Part shown: in pieces, positions 1 through 11,778 of the stretch
Layout of the letters: each line of letters opens with the position of its first letter
How positions within the stretch are numbered: position 1 is the stretch's first letter
Assembly: GCA_947088345.1 (NCBI GenBank)
Contig: CAMUGE010000029.1
Span: 1 to 42,172 of the forward strand
Reading direction: 5' to 3'
Source: an uncultured Roseburia sp.
Lineage (GTDB): Bacteria; Bacillota; Clostridia; Lachnospirales; Lachnospiraceae
Length of the DNA stretch: 42,172 bases
Translations under genes and position numbers: made by a program
The notes under the pieces: generated by a model
Database searches by the model: none
What the model was told of the DNA's origin: nothing
What the model saw: only the letters and a program-made list of their open reading frames with translations

Positions 1-625
1 AAACGAGCACTCGCGTTGACTTCCCGTAAATTTATACGTCTGCTCTTTGGTCTGCAGGACAGGAGCCAACTCTGCTCTCCGGAAAAGAGTAGATAATCCA
101 TACTGCATATCAGACTTACGTTCTTTCCGGACTGTAGGTCTATTAAGATTACCCTTTTCCAGGAAAATCTTTTTCATCTTCCTCTTGGCATATCACCAAC
201 TTGCTTTACTCTGTCACTGCCTGCCGGTGAATCGGGCTGACATGTTTTAAACCGCGATTCTTCCAGGCAAAAAATCGTTACGGTATTTACTGTGCTGTTG
301 CAATATCTTTCATGTTCTTATGTAGTCTGCATACCCTCAAAATATTGCGCAATAACAATTTATTTCATGAATGGTACACGAACGTTCAAATTTAAGATAA
401 CTGATTTGTGTGTGGTATATGTAAAAATGCCATGTATAATATTTTACTCTTGATGCAGATTTGTGTCGCGGCATGCCAAGATATGAAAGTTAATATAAAA
501 ATCACCTCTAAGAACCATGCAAATCGACGCTAACGCAAACTTTGTTCACATGGCAGGACGTCACTAAGTTTCAGATCATAATCTGATATTCGGCAAGCAA
601 AATGACAGAGGACACTGCCATATTA
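1..625. other. Region without a recognisable gene
   Basis: I find no open frame with a recognisable product or a convincing ribosome site on either strand. The only long frame (47-250 plus) has no ribosome site and a composition unlike a protein. The stretch is AT-rich and looks like decayed intergenic or mobile-element DNA. It lies downstream of the minus-strand gene at 688-975. Confidence 0.5.
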
Positions 626-654
626 CAAAAAGGGCTGCTATGCGGCAGCCCTTT
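626..654 (-). terminator. Rho-independent terminator after the 95-aa gene
   Basis: AAAGGGCTGC and GCAGCCCTTT form a 10-bp stem around a short loop. Read on the minus strand, the stem runs straight into a U-rich tail, 33 bases after the stop codon of the 688-975 gene. Confidence 0.8.
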
Positions 655-687
655 CTTTATTCAAAGACCATATTCATGATTGTCAAT

Positions 688-975
688 TTATTCTTCTGTA
701 TCGTCTTTTTTCTCTTCTTTCTTTTCAGAAGCGTCTTCTTCCTCATCTTCAAAGAAATCATCCTCAAAGTCATCCTCGAAATCATCTTCAAAATCTTCCA
801 GATAATCCGGTGTGAAGAAACGATAAATACCATATGCTGCAGCTGCAAGCGCCGCGACGATGCCGATGATTGCAAAAATCCATACGACCTTGGAATTTCT
901 TTTTTCTTCTTTGTCTTTCTTGTTCAAAATTTCATTCAGTTTTGTCATGTTAATCAACTCCTCCACCTTGTTCAT
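688..975 (-). CDS. Small single-pass membrane protein with acidic tail
   Basis: This 95-residue protein has a charged N-terminal helix (residues 1-27), one hydrophobic membrane segment (about 29-50) and a very acidic C-terminal tail built from near-repeats of FEDD followed by Lys/Glu runs. I recognise it only as a type of conserved small protein common in Lachnospiraceae; its function is unknown. The start at 975 follows GAGGAGGG seven bases upstream. A second possible start nine codons later, at MTKLNEIL, also has a ribosome site. A promoter lies 58 bases upstream of the start and a terminator follows the stop, so it is a single-gene unit. The acidic tail should lie on one face of the membrane; orientation is not evident. 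Confidence 0.75.
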   Translation of the reverse strand: MNKVEELINMTKLNEILNKKDKEEKRNSKVVWIFAIIGIVAALAAAAYGIYRFFTPDYLEDFEDDFEDDFEDDFFEDEEEDASEKKEEKKDDTEE

Positions 976-1032
976 AGGTTTGCCCTCCTCTTGCTTTTTA
1001 TATCCAAATAGATATAGCCTTTTCTTTGGCTT

Positions 1033-1061
1033 ATTATATCATATGTTTCCCAAATATACAA
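1033..1061 (-). promoter_or_regulatory. Sigma-A promoter for the 95-aa gene
   Basis: On the minus strand, TTGTAT (1056-1061) is followed by a 17-bp spacer and a perfect TATAAT (1033-1038). It points at the 688-975 gene and leaves a leader of about 50 bases. Confidence 0.75.
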
Positions 1062-1321
1062 ATAATATTTTTATGAACTGAAAATTAAGAACTACAAAAT
1101 GAACTCCATCTGACAGACCGCTTCGATCTCCTCCTAAAAAACAGTGTATTATGTATGCATCACCATAAAAAGAGAACAAAGAGCAGCTATTATTCAATTT
1201 CCTTGATTTTCCTGATAAACTCATTGACGATAGCGAGCGTTAATTCCTCTTATTGGTTACGCAATATTCGGATCTGTCTTACATATTTCCTGCGATGAAA
1301 CAAATATGTCATTTCTGATGC
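1062..1321. other. Intergenic region between divergent units, possible recombinase scrap
   Basis: No intact gene lies here. On the minus strand at 1190-1249 a 19-codon open fragment reads EELTLAIVNEFIRKIKEIE before a stop. It loosely resembles the C-terminal part of large serine recombinases of conjugative elements. The match is short and could be chance. Confidence 0.3.
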
Positions 1322-1350
1322 TTGCTACTGTTCGTTATGCCGTATATAAT
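1322..1350 (+). promoter_or_regulatory. Sigma-A promoter for the HTH-TCS-ABC operon
   Basis: TTGCTA (1322-1327), a 17-bp spacer and a perfect TATAAT (1345-1350) stand 35 bases before the start codon at 1386. It is the only clear promoter before the five-gene module. Confidence 0.7.
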
Positions 1351-1385
1351 GATACTGAAATATTTGAAAGAAAGGACGACGCCTT

Positions 1386-1574
1386 ATGGAATATATGTCT
1401 TGTACAGAAGCAGCCGGCAAATGGGGCATTTCAGAAAGACGGGTGCAAAAACCTTTTGAAGAAAATCGCATATTTGGCGTTTCAAAATTTGGGAGCATGT
1501 GGATAATACCAAAGGAAGCAAAAAAACCGGTTGACGGCAGAACGAAACAAGGAAAGGAGCAGAATAATAAATGA
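1386..1574 (+). CDS. Excisionase/MerR-like helix-turn-helix protein
   Basis: This 62-residue protein matches the short winged-helix DNA-binding proteins of the excisionase type. The pattern SCTEAAGKWGISERRVQ is the turn-helix core, followed by a wing ending in WIIPKEAKKP and a basic tail. Such proteins either help a recombinase excise an element or regulate neighbouring genes. Its stop overlaps the start of the response regulator in an ATGA arrangement, so the two are translationally coupled and it probably acts in control of this operon. Where relatives usually have an L-C-E-E-x-R-I-P pattern after the recognition helix, this copy reads PFEENRIFG, so the fold may be altered. No intact recombinase lies nearby. 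Confidence 0.7.
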   Translation: MEYMSCTEAAGKWGISERRVQKPFEENRIFGVSKFGSMWIIPKEAKKPVDGRTKQGKEQNNK

Positions 1575-2257
1575 GACGGTTATTTTTACTGGAAGATGAT
1601 TTGAGCCTGGTCAGCGGACTTTCTCATGCCGTAAAAAAACAGGGATATGAAATAGATGTTGCCCGTACCACGCTGGAAGCTGATACACTCTGGGGAAATG
1701 GAAAATATGATCTGGTTATTCTGGACGTATCGCTTCCCGACGGTTCCGGCTTTGATTTTTGCAGGAAAATACGTCTGACTTCAAAAGTACCTGTCATGTT
1801 TCTTACTGCCGCTGATGAAGAAACAGATATCATTATGGGGCTTGATCTTGGCGGAGATGATTACATTACAAAACCTTTTAAATTAGCAGTGTTTCTTTCA
1901 AGACTTAACGCCCTGCTCCGCAGGAGTGAAAATTTTAGTACCTCCGTCACAGAATTAAACTCGAATGACATAACGATTAAACTCCTGAAAGGAGCAGTTT
2001 ATAAACAGGGTAAGCTGCTTGACCTTACGGCGAGCGAGTATAAATTGTTATGTCTGTTCATGGAAAATCCCAACCGGATACTTTCTCCGGAGCAGATTTT
2101 AGGAAAACTATGGGACTGTAACGAAAGCTATATAGATAATAACTCTCTTACCGTATATATCCGCAGGCTCCGAACAAAAATCGAGGATCATCCCGGGAAA
2201 CCGAAACGAATTGTTACGGTTCGCAGCATGGGCTATAAATGGAATACAGAGGATTGA
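1571..2257 (+). CDS. OmpR/PhoB-family response regulator
   Basis: This 228-residue DNA-binding regulator has a receiver domain at residues 1-115 and a winged-helix effector domain at about 130-225. The expected residues are present: the acidic pair E8-D9-D10, phospho-acceptor D52 in LDVSLPDGSG, T79 and K101 in ITKPF. The C-terminal domain carries the typical LTASEYKLL and IRRLRTKIE patterns. It should be phosphorylated by the kinase encoded eight bases downstream and act on the promoter of the ABC genes or the whole operon. It starts within the stop codon of the HTH gene. The set resembles regulators of antimicrobial-peptide detoxification operons, but the inducing signal cannot be read from sequence. 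Confidence 0.93.
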   Translation: MRRLFLLEDDLSLVSGLSHAVKKQGYEIDVARTTLEADTLWGNGKYDLVILDVSLPDGSGFDFCRKIRLTSKVPVMFLTAADEETDIIMGLDLGGDDYITKPFKLAVFLSRLNALLRRSENFSTSVTELNSNDITIKLLKGAVYKQGKLLDLTASEYKLLCLFMENPNRILSPEQILGKLWDCNESYIDNNSLTVYIRRLRTKIEDHPGKPKRIVTVRSMGYKWNTED

Positions 2258-2265
2258 GGAATAGG

Positions 2266-3303
2266 ATGAAACTATTAATAAACCGAAAAATCAGATTCCT
2301 TTTTGTCGGTATCTTGTCTGGTATCATGGTTTTTATACTGATTTCAGCAGCATTGGTGATCTTTCCTATTAGAAATGAGGCGTATTACATCATCATTTGC
2401 GGCGTATGTATGGGGGTTGTGATACTGCTGCTCTGCTATGGATATTTCAAAGAACAGCATAAAATCATGGAAACTGCCATTTCGCAGATTACAGAATATA
2501 GATCCGGCAGCAAAAATATTTCTATTGAGTGCAACGACGAAGGCGAGTTATACCGGTTATTCCATGAAGTAAATTCTCTGGCAGCAATCTTAAATGCTCA
2601 TGCGGAGAATGAAAAAAACGCAAAGAAATTTCTGCGCAGAACCATATCGGACATTTCACACCAGTTGAAAACGCCGCTTGCCGCCCTTAATATTTACATC
2701 GGGCTCATACAGGACGAAGCGAAAGAGCTCCCGGCCATACAGGAATTTAGCCGGCTTTCTGAGCAGGAGCTCGACCGTATAGAAACATTGGTACAGAACC
2801 TTTTGAAAATTACAAAGCTGGACGCAGGTACGATTATATTAGATCAGTCTTTCGAAAATGTTTCCGGAATAGCGGATGACATCAAAAAACATTTCCTGCT
2901 CCGCGCCAAACAGGAGGGAAAAGAAATCCACTTATCGGGCCAGAAAGAAATCTCACTTTTTTGTGACCGTAACTGGATCATCGAAGCTATCAGTAATCTT
3001 GTAAAAAACGCCCTTGACCATACAGAAAGGGGCGGCATGATCTGTATCGAGTGGCAGTCGTTCACTACTATTGTGCAAATTACCATAAAAGATAATGGCA
3101 GCGGCATACACCCGGAAGACTTACACCATATTTTCAAACGGTTTTACCGCAGTCGTTTTTCGAAAGACACACAGGGCATCGGGCTTGGATTGTCAGTGAC
3201 AAAAGCGATTGTGGAAACTCATAACGGAACGATTGAAGTTGACAGCGCATTAGGCGCGGGAACCTCTTTCATCATGAATTTTCTGAACCCTACAAAATTG
3301 TAG
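2266..3303 (+). CDS. Two-TM sensor histidine kinase (intramembrane-sensing type)
   Basis: The start at 2266 is chosen because GAGGAATAGG lies directly upstream; the frame opens 27 bases earlier without a ribosome site. The 345-residue protein has two membrane helices (about 11-33 and 39-60) with only a few residues between them, so it has almost no external sensor domain. That architecture is known from kinases that sense through a partner ABC permease, such as BceS. The kinase core is complete: H132 in the SHQLKTPLAAL box, the N box NLVKNALDH, the G1 box DNGSGI and the G2 box GIGLGLSV. It should phosphorylate the regulator encoded upstream and probably takes its signal from the FtsX-type transporter downstream. 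Confidence 0.93.
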   Translation: MKLLINRKIRFLFVGILSGIMVFILISAALVIFPIRNEAYYIIICGVCMGVVILLLCYGYFKEQHKIMETAISQITEYRSGSKNISIECNDEGELYRLFHEVNSLAAILNAHAENEKNAKKFLRRTISDISHQLKTPLAALNIYIGLIQDEAKELPAIQEFSRLSEQELDRIETLVQNLLKITKLDAGTIILDQSFENVSGIADDIKKHFLLRAKQEGKEIHLSGQKEISLFCDRNWIIEAISNLVKNALDHTERGGMICIEWQSFTTIVQITIKDNGSGIHPEDLHHIFKRFYRSRFSKDTQGIGLGLSVTKAIVETHNGTIEVDSALGAGTSFIMNFLNPTKL

Positions 3304-3374
3304 GGTAATTGTAATATTGGTGTAGGATTTGTTTGTTATATTGGGGCTATCAAATCAGAAAGAGGTGTTTAAAC

Positions 3375-4058
3375 ATGAACTTATTAGAAGTCAACAATAT
3401 CTGTAAAACTTACGGAAACGGCGAAACTTCCGTACACGCTTTAAAAAAAGTCAGTTTTTGCGTTTCAAAAGGTGAAAATGTCGCTGTTATTGGGGAATCC
3501 GGCTCCGGAAAAAGTACGCTGCTTCATATAATAGGCGCACTTGATACGCCTACGTCTGGCAAGGTAGAGATCGGCGGAAAGGATATTTTTTCTATAAACG
3601 ACCGTAAACTTACCATTTTCCGCAGGAGGAATATCGGCTTTATTTTTCAGTCGTTCAATCTCATTCCCGAGCTGACTGTCGAGCAGAATATCATATTTCC
3701 GATGCTGCTTGATTATCAAAAGCCTGATAAGAAGTATCTGGAAGAATTGCTTACGATTCTCAATCTTCAAGAACGGCGTAACCACTTGCCGAGCCAGCTA
3801 TCTGGCGGACAGCAGCAGCGGGTGGCAATCGGACGCGCCCTTATCACGCGCCCGTCGTTAATCCTTGCAGACGAGCCGACAGGAAACCTTGACACCCAAA
3901 ACAGCAGTCAAGTAATTGCCCTGCTGAAAGAAGCGTCAAAAAAATATGAGCAGACCATCCTTATGATTACCCACAACAGACGCATTGCACAGAGCGCAGA
4001 CCGGGTATTGCAGGTATCGGACGGTGTGCTGACCGATCTGGGGAGGCGCCGGGAATGA
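3375..4058 (+). CDS. ABC transporter ATPase (MacB/LolD-like)
   Basis: The start at 3375 is chosen for the AGAGGTG site; 14 upstream in-frame codons have no such site. The 227-residue ATPase belongs to the group that pairs with FtsX-type permeases. It shows Walker [10 protein letters not shown] (residues 40-48), a Q-loop in [14 protein letters not shown], the signature [15 protein letters not shown], Walker [13 protein letters not shown] and an H-loop in MITHNRR. A 71-base gap separates it from the kinase gene, and its stop overlaps the permease start in an ATGA arrangement. With the permease it should form a mechanotransmission-type or export complex at the cytoplasmic face of the membrane, probably giving resistance to a membrane- or cell-wall-active compound. 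Confidence 0.93.
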   Translation: MNLLEVNNICKTYGNGETSVHALKKVSFCVSKGENVAVIGESGSGKSTLLHIIGALDTPTSGKVEIGGKDIFSINDRKLTIFRRRNIGFIFQSFNLIPELTVEQNIIFPMLLDYQKPDKKYLEELLTILNLQERRNHLPSQLSGGQQQRVAIGRALITRPSLILADEPTGNLDTQNSSQVIALLKEASKKYEQTILMITHNRRIAQSADRVLQVSDGVLTDLGRRRE

Positions 4059-5857
4059 AAAGTTATTTAGGCCTTATCCCAATTTCTGCAAAGCTCCGCA
4101 GACGACAAAACAGAATGACTCTTTTATGTATTATTTTTGCTGTTTTCTTAGTAACTGCTGTATTCAGCATGGCAGATATGGGAATTAGAATGGAACATAC
4201 AAGATTGTTGCATAAACATGACAATCTGACATTTCAGGATGTGATGAACAGCACGACAGGGCAAACACTCTGCCTAACTGCCGCAGCATTCTTTGTGTTG
4301 GTGCTGACAGCAGGCGTATTGATGATTTCAAGCAATATCAACAGTAACGTGACACAACGGACCAAATTCTTCGGCATCATGCGCTGCATTGGAATGAGCA
4401 AACAGCAGATTGTTCATTTTGTAAAGCTGGAAGCTCTAAATTGGTGTAAAACAGCGATTCCGATAGGCGTTATTCTTGGAATAATCGTCACATGGGGATT
4501 ATGTGCCGTTTTACGTTTCCTTGTCGGCGGAGAATTTTCTGACATTCCTCTCTTTGGTATCAGCCTGGTCGGTGTGATCAGCGGAATTATCGTTGGTATT
4601 GTTACAGTATTGCTTGCTGCCAGAAACCCGGCAAAAAGAGCGGCAAAAGTATCTCCTGTTACGGCGGCTTCCGGAAATTCAGAGAATACAGTTCCTATAA
4701 ATCGTGCAGCAAAAGTCAACCTGTTCAAAGTTGAAACAGCTCTTGGTATTCACCACGCTGTATCAGCAAAAAAAACACTGACACTTATGACAGGCTCATT
4801 TGCTCTTAGCATTATCCTTTTCCTGAGTTTTTCTGTTTTAATCGAATTTGTCGGTTATCTCATGCCGCAGTCTGCCGCCGCTTCGGATATCAACATTTCA
4901 AGCATTGACACCTCAAATGAAGTAGACCGTACTTTGCTTGATAAAATCGGTAAAATGGATGGCGTAAAACATATTTTTGGACGACGCAGTGTTTTTGACA
5001 TTCCGGCACAGCTAAATTCAAATACGGTTGAAATTGACCTGATTTCTTATGATGATTTTGATTTGGACTGTCTTGTGAAAGACGATATGCTGAAAAAAGA
5101 CAGCGATATTTCCAAAGTACATGGAAACAGTAACTATGCGCTTGCAACATGGGACAAAGACAGTATATTAGAAATTGGGGATAAAATCCGTGTTGGCAGC
5201 GAAGAACTTGAAATTGCAGGATTACTGAAATACGACCCGTTCCGAAGCGACGGTCTTACAGATGGAGAAATAACCCTGATTACTTCCAGCGATACCTTTA
5301 TCCGCTTAACAGGAGTCACGGATTACTCGCTCCTTCTGATACAGACAACACGTGATGTGACAGACGAGGATGTAACGGCAATCCGTGACATCTTAGACCA
5401 GAACTGCACACTGAACGATTTGCGGGACCAGCGAACTTCCGGCACTTACACTGCATTTGTTTTTTGTATCTATGCGTTCTTAGCAATTATTACCTTAGTA
5501 ACGGTGTTGCATATTGTTAACAGCATTTCTATGAGTGTGTCCTCAAGGATAAAGTCATATGGAGCAATGCGGGCAGTAGGAATGGACAAACATCAGATAA
5601 CGAAAATGATTGCTGCCGAAGCATTTACCTATGCTTTGTCCGGAGGTATCGTCGGCAGTATAGCCGGATTATTGATTTACAGGCTGCTCTATAACGCTCT
5701 AATCGCCGCTCATTTCAGCTATGCAGTTTGGAGTTTACCAACAATCCCATTACTGCTCATTCTGCTGTTTGTTTGTATGGCGGCCATTGCAGCAGCTTAT
5801 ATTCCGGCAAAGCGAATACGCAGCATGGCAATTTCCGCTGCAATCAATGAATTATAA
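4055..5857 (+). CDS. FtsX-type ABC transporter permease, two FtsX modules
   Basis: This 600-residue permease shows about eight membrane segments: near residues 22-44, 70-92, 131-155, 165-187, 243-267, 469-494, 526-548 and 558-585. An external domain of roughly 200 residues lies between segments five and six. Two FtsX modules are visible, each with a cytoplasmic coupling motif (FFGIMRCIGMSKQQI and SYGAMRAVGMDKHQI). BceB-type permeases are of similar length but have ten segments, so I call this a general two-module FtsX permease. It is co-translated with the ATPase. Together with the loop-poor kinase it forms a plausible flux-sensing resistance module; the substrate is unknown. Confidence 0.9.
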   Translation: MKSYLGLIPISAKLRRRQNRMTLLCIIFAVFLVTAVFSMADMGIRMEHTRLLHKHDNLTFQDVMNSTTGQTLCLTAAAFFVLVLTAGVLMISSNINSNVTQRTKFFGIMRCIGMSKQQIVHFVKLEALNWCKTAIPIGVILGIIVTWGLCAVLRFLVGGEFSDIPLFGISLVGVISGIIVGIVTVLLAARNPAKRAAKVSPVTAASGNSENTVPINRAAKVNLFKVETALGIHHAVSAKKTLTLMTGSFALSIILFLSFSVLIEFVGYLMPQSAAASDINISSIDTSNEVDRTLLDKIGKMDGVKHIFGRRSVFDIPAQLNSNTVEIDLISYDDFDLDCLVKDDMLKKDSDISKVHGNSNYALATWDKDSILEIGDKIRVGSEELEIAGLLKYDPFRSDGLTDGEITLITSSDTFIRLTGVTDYSLLLIQTTRDVTDEDVTAIRDILDQNCTLNDLRDQRTSGTYTAFVFCIYAFLAIITLVTVLHIVNSISMSVSSRIKSYGAMRAVGMDKHQITKMIAAEAFTYALSGGIVGSIAGLLIYRLLYNALIAAHFSYAVWSLPTIPLLLILLFVCMAAIAAAYIPAKRIRSMAISAAINEL

Positions 5858-6010
5858 AGGCAGCTTCATTTCCGAACACTTTGTATAAGATCTTCCGGAC
5901 AACGGCAAACGGAAAAACGGCAGACGGCAGACATATTTTCACACACCTGTGATTCGTTGCAGCGCTTTGAGAAAATGAACTGTTCAAAAACGGCGTTATA
6001 ATACTTTACA

Positions 6011-6060
6011 GAAAAGCAGAGAACCTGCCGCTAATAAAAGCGGAACGTTCTCTGCTCTTC
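6011..6060. terminator. Bidirectional terminator between the permease and metA
   Basis: AGCAGAGAAC (6015-6024) pairs with GTTCTCTGCT (6047-6056), and an inner CCGC/GCGG stem closes the loop. On the minus strand it is followed by TTTTC and lies 89 bases past the metA stop; on the plus strand a looser T-rich tail follows. The rest of 5858-6144 holds nothing else I recognise. Confidence 0.75.
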
Positions 6061-6144
6061 GTTTCACCCTGTCTGACAGCGTTAGCGATACGTTGATGTA
6101 AATACTTCCTTTTCTGCAAAACCGCAGAACCGGCAAATCAAAAA

Positions 6145-9109
<2,965 letters not shown>

Positions 9110-9823
9110 TTATTTTCTGCACATATCGCAAAGCTTTTTGTATTCATCTTCCGTTACTTTACGGTACTTCCCGTATTCAAGATCGCCTAACCTGATATTC
9201 ATAATACGGACACGAACCAGTTTCTCCACCCGATATCCAAAATATTCGCACATACGCCTGATCTGTCTGTTTATTCCCTGCGTCAGAACAATGCGAAAAC
9301 TGTTCTTTCCTGTTTTTTCCACCCTGCATATTCTTGTATACTGTCCTAACTCCACAAGTGGAACTCCACCGGAAATCCCGCGCAAAAATGATTCTGTCAG
9401 CGGTTTGTTGACTGTGACGATATATTCTTTTTCATGCATATTTCGCGCTCGCATTATCTCATTTACAATTTCTCCCTGATTCGTTAAAAGAAGCAGCCCT
9501 TCGGAATCCTTATCGAGTCGTCCGATCGGATATATGCGCTTTGGGTACTGCATATACTCAATCACATTGTCTTTTTCCCGTTTTTCTGAAGTACAGACAA
9601 TCCCGCGCGGCTTATAAAGTGCGAGCAGGATTCTCTCCTCTTCCTTTTTTACAGGCAATCCATCCAGCAAAACCTCCTGCCCGCCGTACACTCTCGTACC
9701 AACAGCTGCCGTAACTTTTGCAACTGTCACTCTGCCTTCCGCAACTATACGATCTGCCTGACGCCTGGAACAGACGCCGGCCTCACTTAAAAATTTATTA
9801 ATCCGCACTCCGCAATCTTCCAT
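9110..9823 (-). CDS. rluF: Pseudouridine synthase, RluF-like
   Basis: The start at 9823 is preferred because AGGAGGTG stands just before it; the frame extends 19 codons further without a ribosome site. The 237-residue enzyme has an N-terminal S4 RNA-binding domain (RINKFLSEAGVCSRRQADR) and a catalytic domain with the conserved aspartate in YPIGRLDKDSEGLLLLTN. The later motifs QGINRQIRRMCEYFGY and VRIMNIRLG fit the RluF branch, which modifies 23S rRNA near the peptidyl transferase centre; the RluB/RsuA branches are less close by eye. It is the first gene of the unit with ligA and metA. The symbol is by resemblance only. Confidence 0.85.
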   Translation of the reverse strand: MEDCGVRINKFLSEAGVCSRRQADRIVAEGRVTVAKVTAAVGTRVYGGQEVLLDGLPVKKEEERILLALYKPRGIVCTSEKREKDNVIEYMQYPKRIYPIGRLDKDSEGLLLLTNQGEIVNEIMRARNMHEKEYIVTVNKPLTESFLRGISGGVPLVELGQYTRICRVEKTGKNSFRIVLTQGINRQIRRMCEYFGYRVEKLVRVRIMNIRLGDLEYGKYRKVTEDEYKKLCDMCRK

Positions 9824-9935
9824 TTTACACCTCCTGAACCCGCTCTGCAGAATCTCAAATCTGCAGAACATAGCGGACACGCCCCCGCTCCAACCATATT
9901 TTCACGCTTTAGCACGGCACGGTCCTCCGATAGAA

Positions 9936-9984
9936 TAAGAAAGTGACTGCCGCACTCTGTTTTTGTGCAGCAGCCACTTTCTTA
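9936..9984 (-). terminator. Terminator after the SH3b protein gene
   Basis: A long stem-loop is formed by an arm at 9936-9955 and its near-complement at 9965-9984, with two non-Watson-Crick positions in about 20 pairs. On the minus strand it ends in a U-rich CTTTCTTATTCT stretch, about 50 bases past the stop at 10034. Confidence 0.65.
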
Positions 9985-10033
9985 TCTATGACAATAGAAA
10001 ACATTACAGGCTGCTTTCCATTGTTTGGGTCAT

Positions 10034-11347
10034 TTACTGTAACAGGTCTGTCTTAACGTAACCTGTTTTATCATTCCATTTTACCTTTGTCCAGCCTTCC
10101 GCATAACTCATAATCACCGTCAGCTTTTCTCCGTCAAATGCTATTCCGACCTTTTCGGATGTCTCGCTCATGCTGGCACGTATATTCACTGCACCTGATA
10201 CCGTAATCACACTGCCCTCCGCCAGAGAACCTGCCGTGGTATTTGTATTATTTTCCTCCTGCTGCGGCGCGGATACTTCGGTTTCACTCAAAAATTCGGT
10301 TTTCACATAGCCGTTCTTTCCATTGTAGCTGACAGCGGTCCATTCGCCTTCCTCCCCTGTCTTAGTAACGGCGGCGCCTGTCTCCAGTAACTCAAGCACC
10401 TCGGATTCGGTACTGGCCGCGGCGCGCATCCTGACGCCCTCTTTCACATAAAGTGTCTGCGACGGCTCTTCCGGCTGCTGATCGTTATTCTCATTTGTCG
10501 GCAGCTCTTCCGGCTGCTGGTCATTGTTTTCGCTTGCCGGCGGCTGCTCCGGCTGTTGTGTATCCGACGACTGTCCCGGCAGCACCACTGTCTTTTTCCA
10601 CTCTGAAATTGCCGTGCCCAGTGCGGAGACGACGGTATTTAAATTTTCATCCGAAACTTTGGCGCCGTTGTACTTCTCCAACACTTCCTGCCGCAGAGCA
10701 AGCACATCCTCCTCCTCCTCAAAAGTATCCACTTTCGCCTTGATATCCGGATTGCGCTCATATTCATTGGTTTTATCATTATAGGGACTGTAACTGTTGT
10801 CAATATACAGCGCGCCGTTCTCATCCGCCTGTACATAGAAAAAGTCAAGGCTTGGGCCAACCGTGTCCACATTTAAAAATTTTACTTCTATATAGGCTGA
10901 TACAAGGTAGGAATTTTCGGTAATCCCTTTCTTGGTATAACATTTTAAATTCTGATACGATTCGACATACTGGCTGAACATCTGAATATAACTTTTCTCA
11001 TTGTCCGAAATCGGTTTAACAAGCTGTGACAGGGAATCAATATCACCGGCTGCGTATGCGGCATAATATCTGGAAATCAGATCGTTCACCGGCTGATAAG
11101 CGTCAACTTCGTACTTCTCCGCCTGCGGCTGCTCCGGCGCTGTCTGCGTATCGTCCGCCGAGTTAACGGCCTCCGTCTGCGGCGTATCCAAATCACTCTC
11201 TCCGGACGGCCCCGCAAACTTTATCACGACAAACACAAGGATTAAAAGCAGCACGCCCGCCGAAATATATTTGATGTTTTTCTGTAAAAAAGCGACAACT
11301 TTATTAAGGCCTTCGTTGGAAGGCGTATTTTTATCTGAACTACCCAT
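10034..11347 (-). CDS. Membrane-anchored protein with two SH3b domains
   Basis: The frame stays open upstream to 11701, but that extension reads through the tRNA-Arg gene and cannot be protein. The start at 11347 (MGSSDKNTPSN) has a weak GGTGG site. The 437-residue protein has a short cytoplasmic N-terminus, one membrane helix (about 27-46), an acidic linker, an extracellular NTF2-like region (about 80-200), a low-complexity linker with the repeat ENNDQQPEE, and two bacterial SH3 domains (about 298-355 and 378-437). SH3b domains commonly bind peptidoglycan or its peptides, so a cell-wall-sensing or wall-attached role is likely. It is monocistronic. The function is inferred only from architecture. 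Confidence 0.85.
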   Translation of the reverse strand: MGSSDKNTPSNEGLNKVVAFLQKNIKYISAGVLLLILVFVVIKFAGPSGESDLDTPQTEAVNSADDTQTAPEQPQAEKYEVDAYQPVNDLISRYYAAYAAGDIDSLSQLVKPISDNEKSYIQMFSQYVESYQNLKCYTKKGITENSYLVSAYIEVKFLNVDTVGPSLDFFYVQADENGALYIDNSYSPYNDKTNEYERNPDIKAKVDTFEEEEDVLALRQEVLEKYNGAKVSDENLNTVVSALGTAISEWKKTVVLPGQSSDTQQPEQPPASENNDQQPEELPTNENNDQQPEEPSQTLYVKEGVRMRAAASTESEVLELLETGAAVTKTGEEGEWTAVSYNGKNGYVKTEFLSETEVSAPQQEENNTNTTAGSLAEGSVITVSGAVNIRASMSETSEKVGIAFDGEKLTVIMSYAEGWTKVKWNDKTGYVKTDLLQ

Positions 11348-11565
11348 TTGTATCCACCAAACCTTTCTAAATGTAAACGTTCCTGTTCCGGCCTGACCCC
11401 GCCGGCTTACAAAACTGTGATTAGAAACTGAAAAAACTTCTGCTAAAATAACAACGACGGCAAACACATAAATTTTACTGTATGTCCTGCCGGCCCCTTT
11501 CGCACAGGATACAAACCGCTCCTGTACGTTCGATATTATCAGTTTTCCACTGATGTCTGAAAAAA

Positions 11566-11637
11566 TGCACCCGGCGGGAATCGAACCCGCATTGCCGGAG
11601 TCGGAGTCCGGTGTTCTATCCATTAGACTACGGTTGC
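11566..11637 (-). tRNA. tRNA-Arg, anticodon CCG
   Basis: The minus strand folds as a 72-base tRNA. The anticodon stem is CCGGA/TCCGG around the loop CTCCGAC, giving anticodon CCG, which reads the CGG arginine codon. The T arm GCGGG-TTCGATT-CCCGC and the discriminator A are normal; CCA is not encoded. The acceptor arms GCAACCG and CGGGTGC pair at six of seven positions, with an A4-G69 mismatch, and the D stem has a C-A opposition. A strong promoter lies directly upstream. Confidence 0.93.
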
Positions 11638-11672
11638 CAGTAAAGTGTGACTCTGTTTTCGGCACACAAATT

Positions 11673-11701
11673 ATGCTAACACAAAACAGAATACTTGTCA
11701 A
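11673..11701 (-). promoter_or_regulatory. Sigma-A promoter of the tRNA-Arg gene
   Basis: On the minus strand a perfect TTGACA (11696-11701) is followed by a 17-bp spacer and TAGCAT (11673-11678), about 36 bases before the first tRNA base. Confidence 0.8.
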
Positions 11702-11778
11702 ACTTTACTTTTTATTCTTTTTATATTTTTTTATATCATAGAATCGTTCTCTTTTTGGCAAACGTATCCTGTAATTTT

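Noticed and set aside
1190-1249. Serine recombinase C-terminal fragment
   Set aside because: Only 19 residues with a loose resemblance; not enough to call a pseudogene.
3375-5857. Naming the transporter BceAB
   Set aside because: The permease has about eight membrane segments in two FtsX modules rather than the ten of BceB; only the kinase type is similar.
11348-11701. Open N-terminal extension of the SH3b protein
   Set aside because: It reads straight through the tRNA-Arg gene and its promoter and has no ribosome site at its head.
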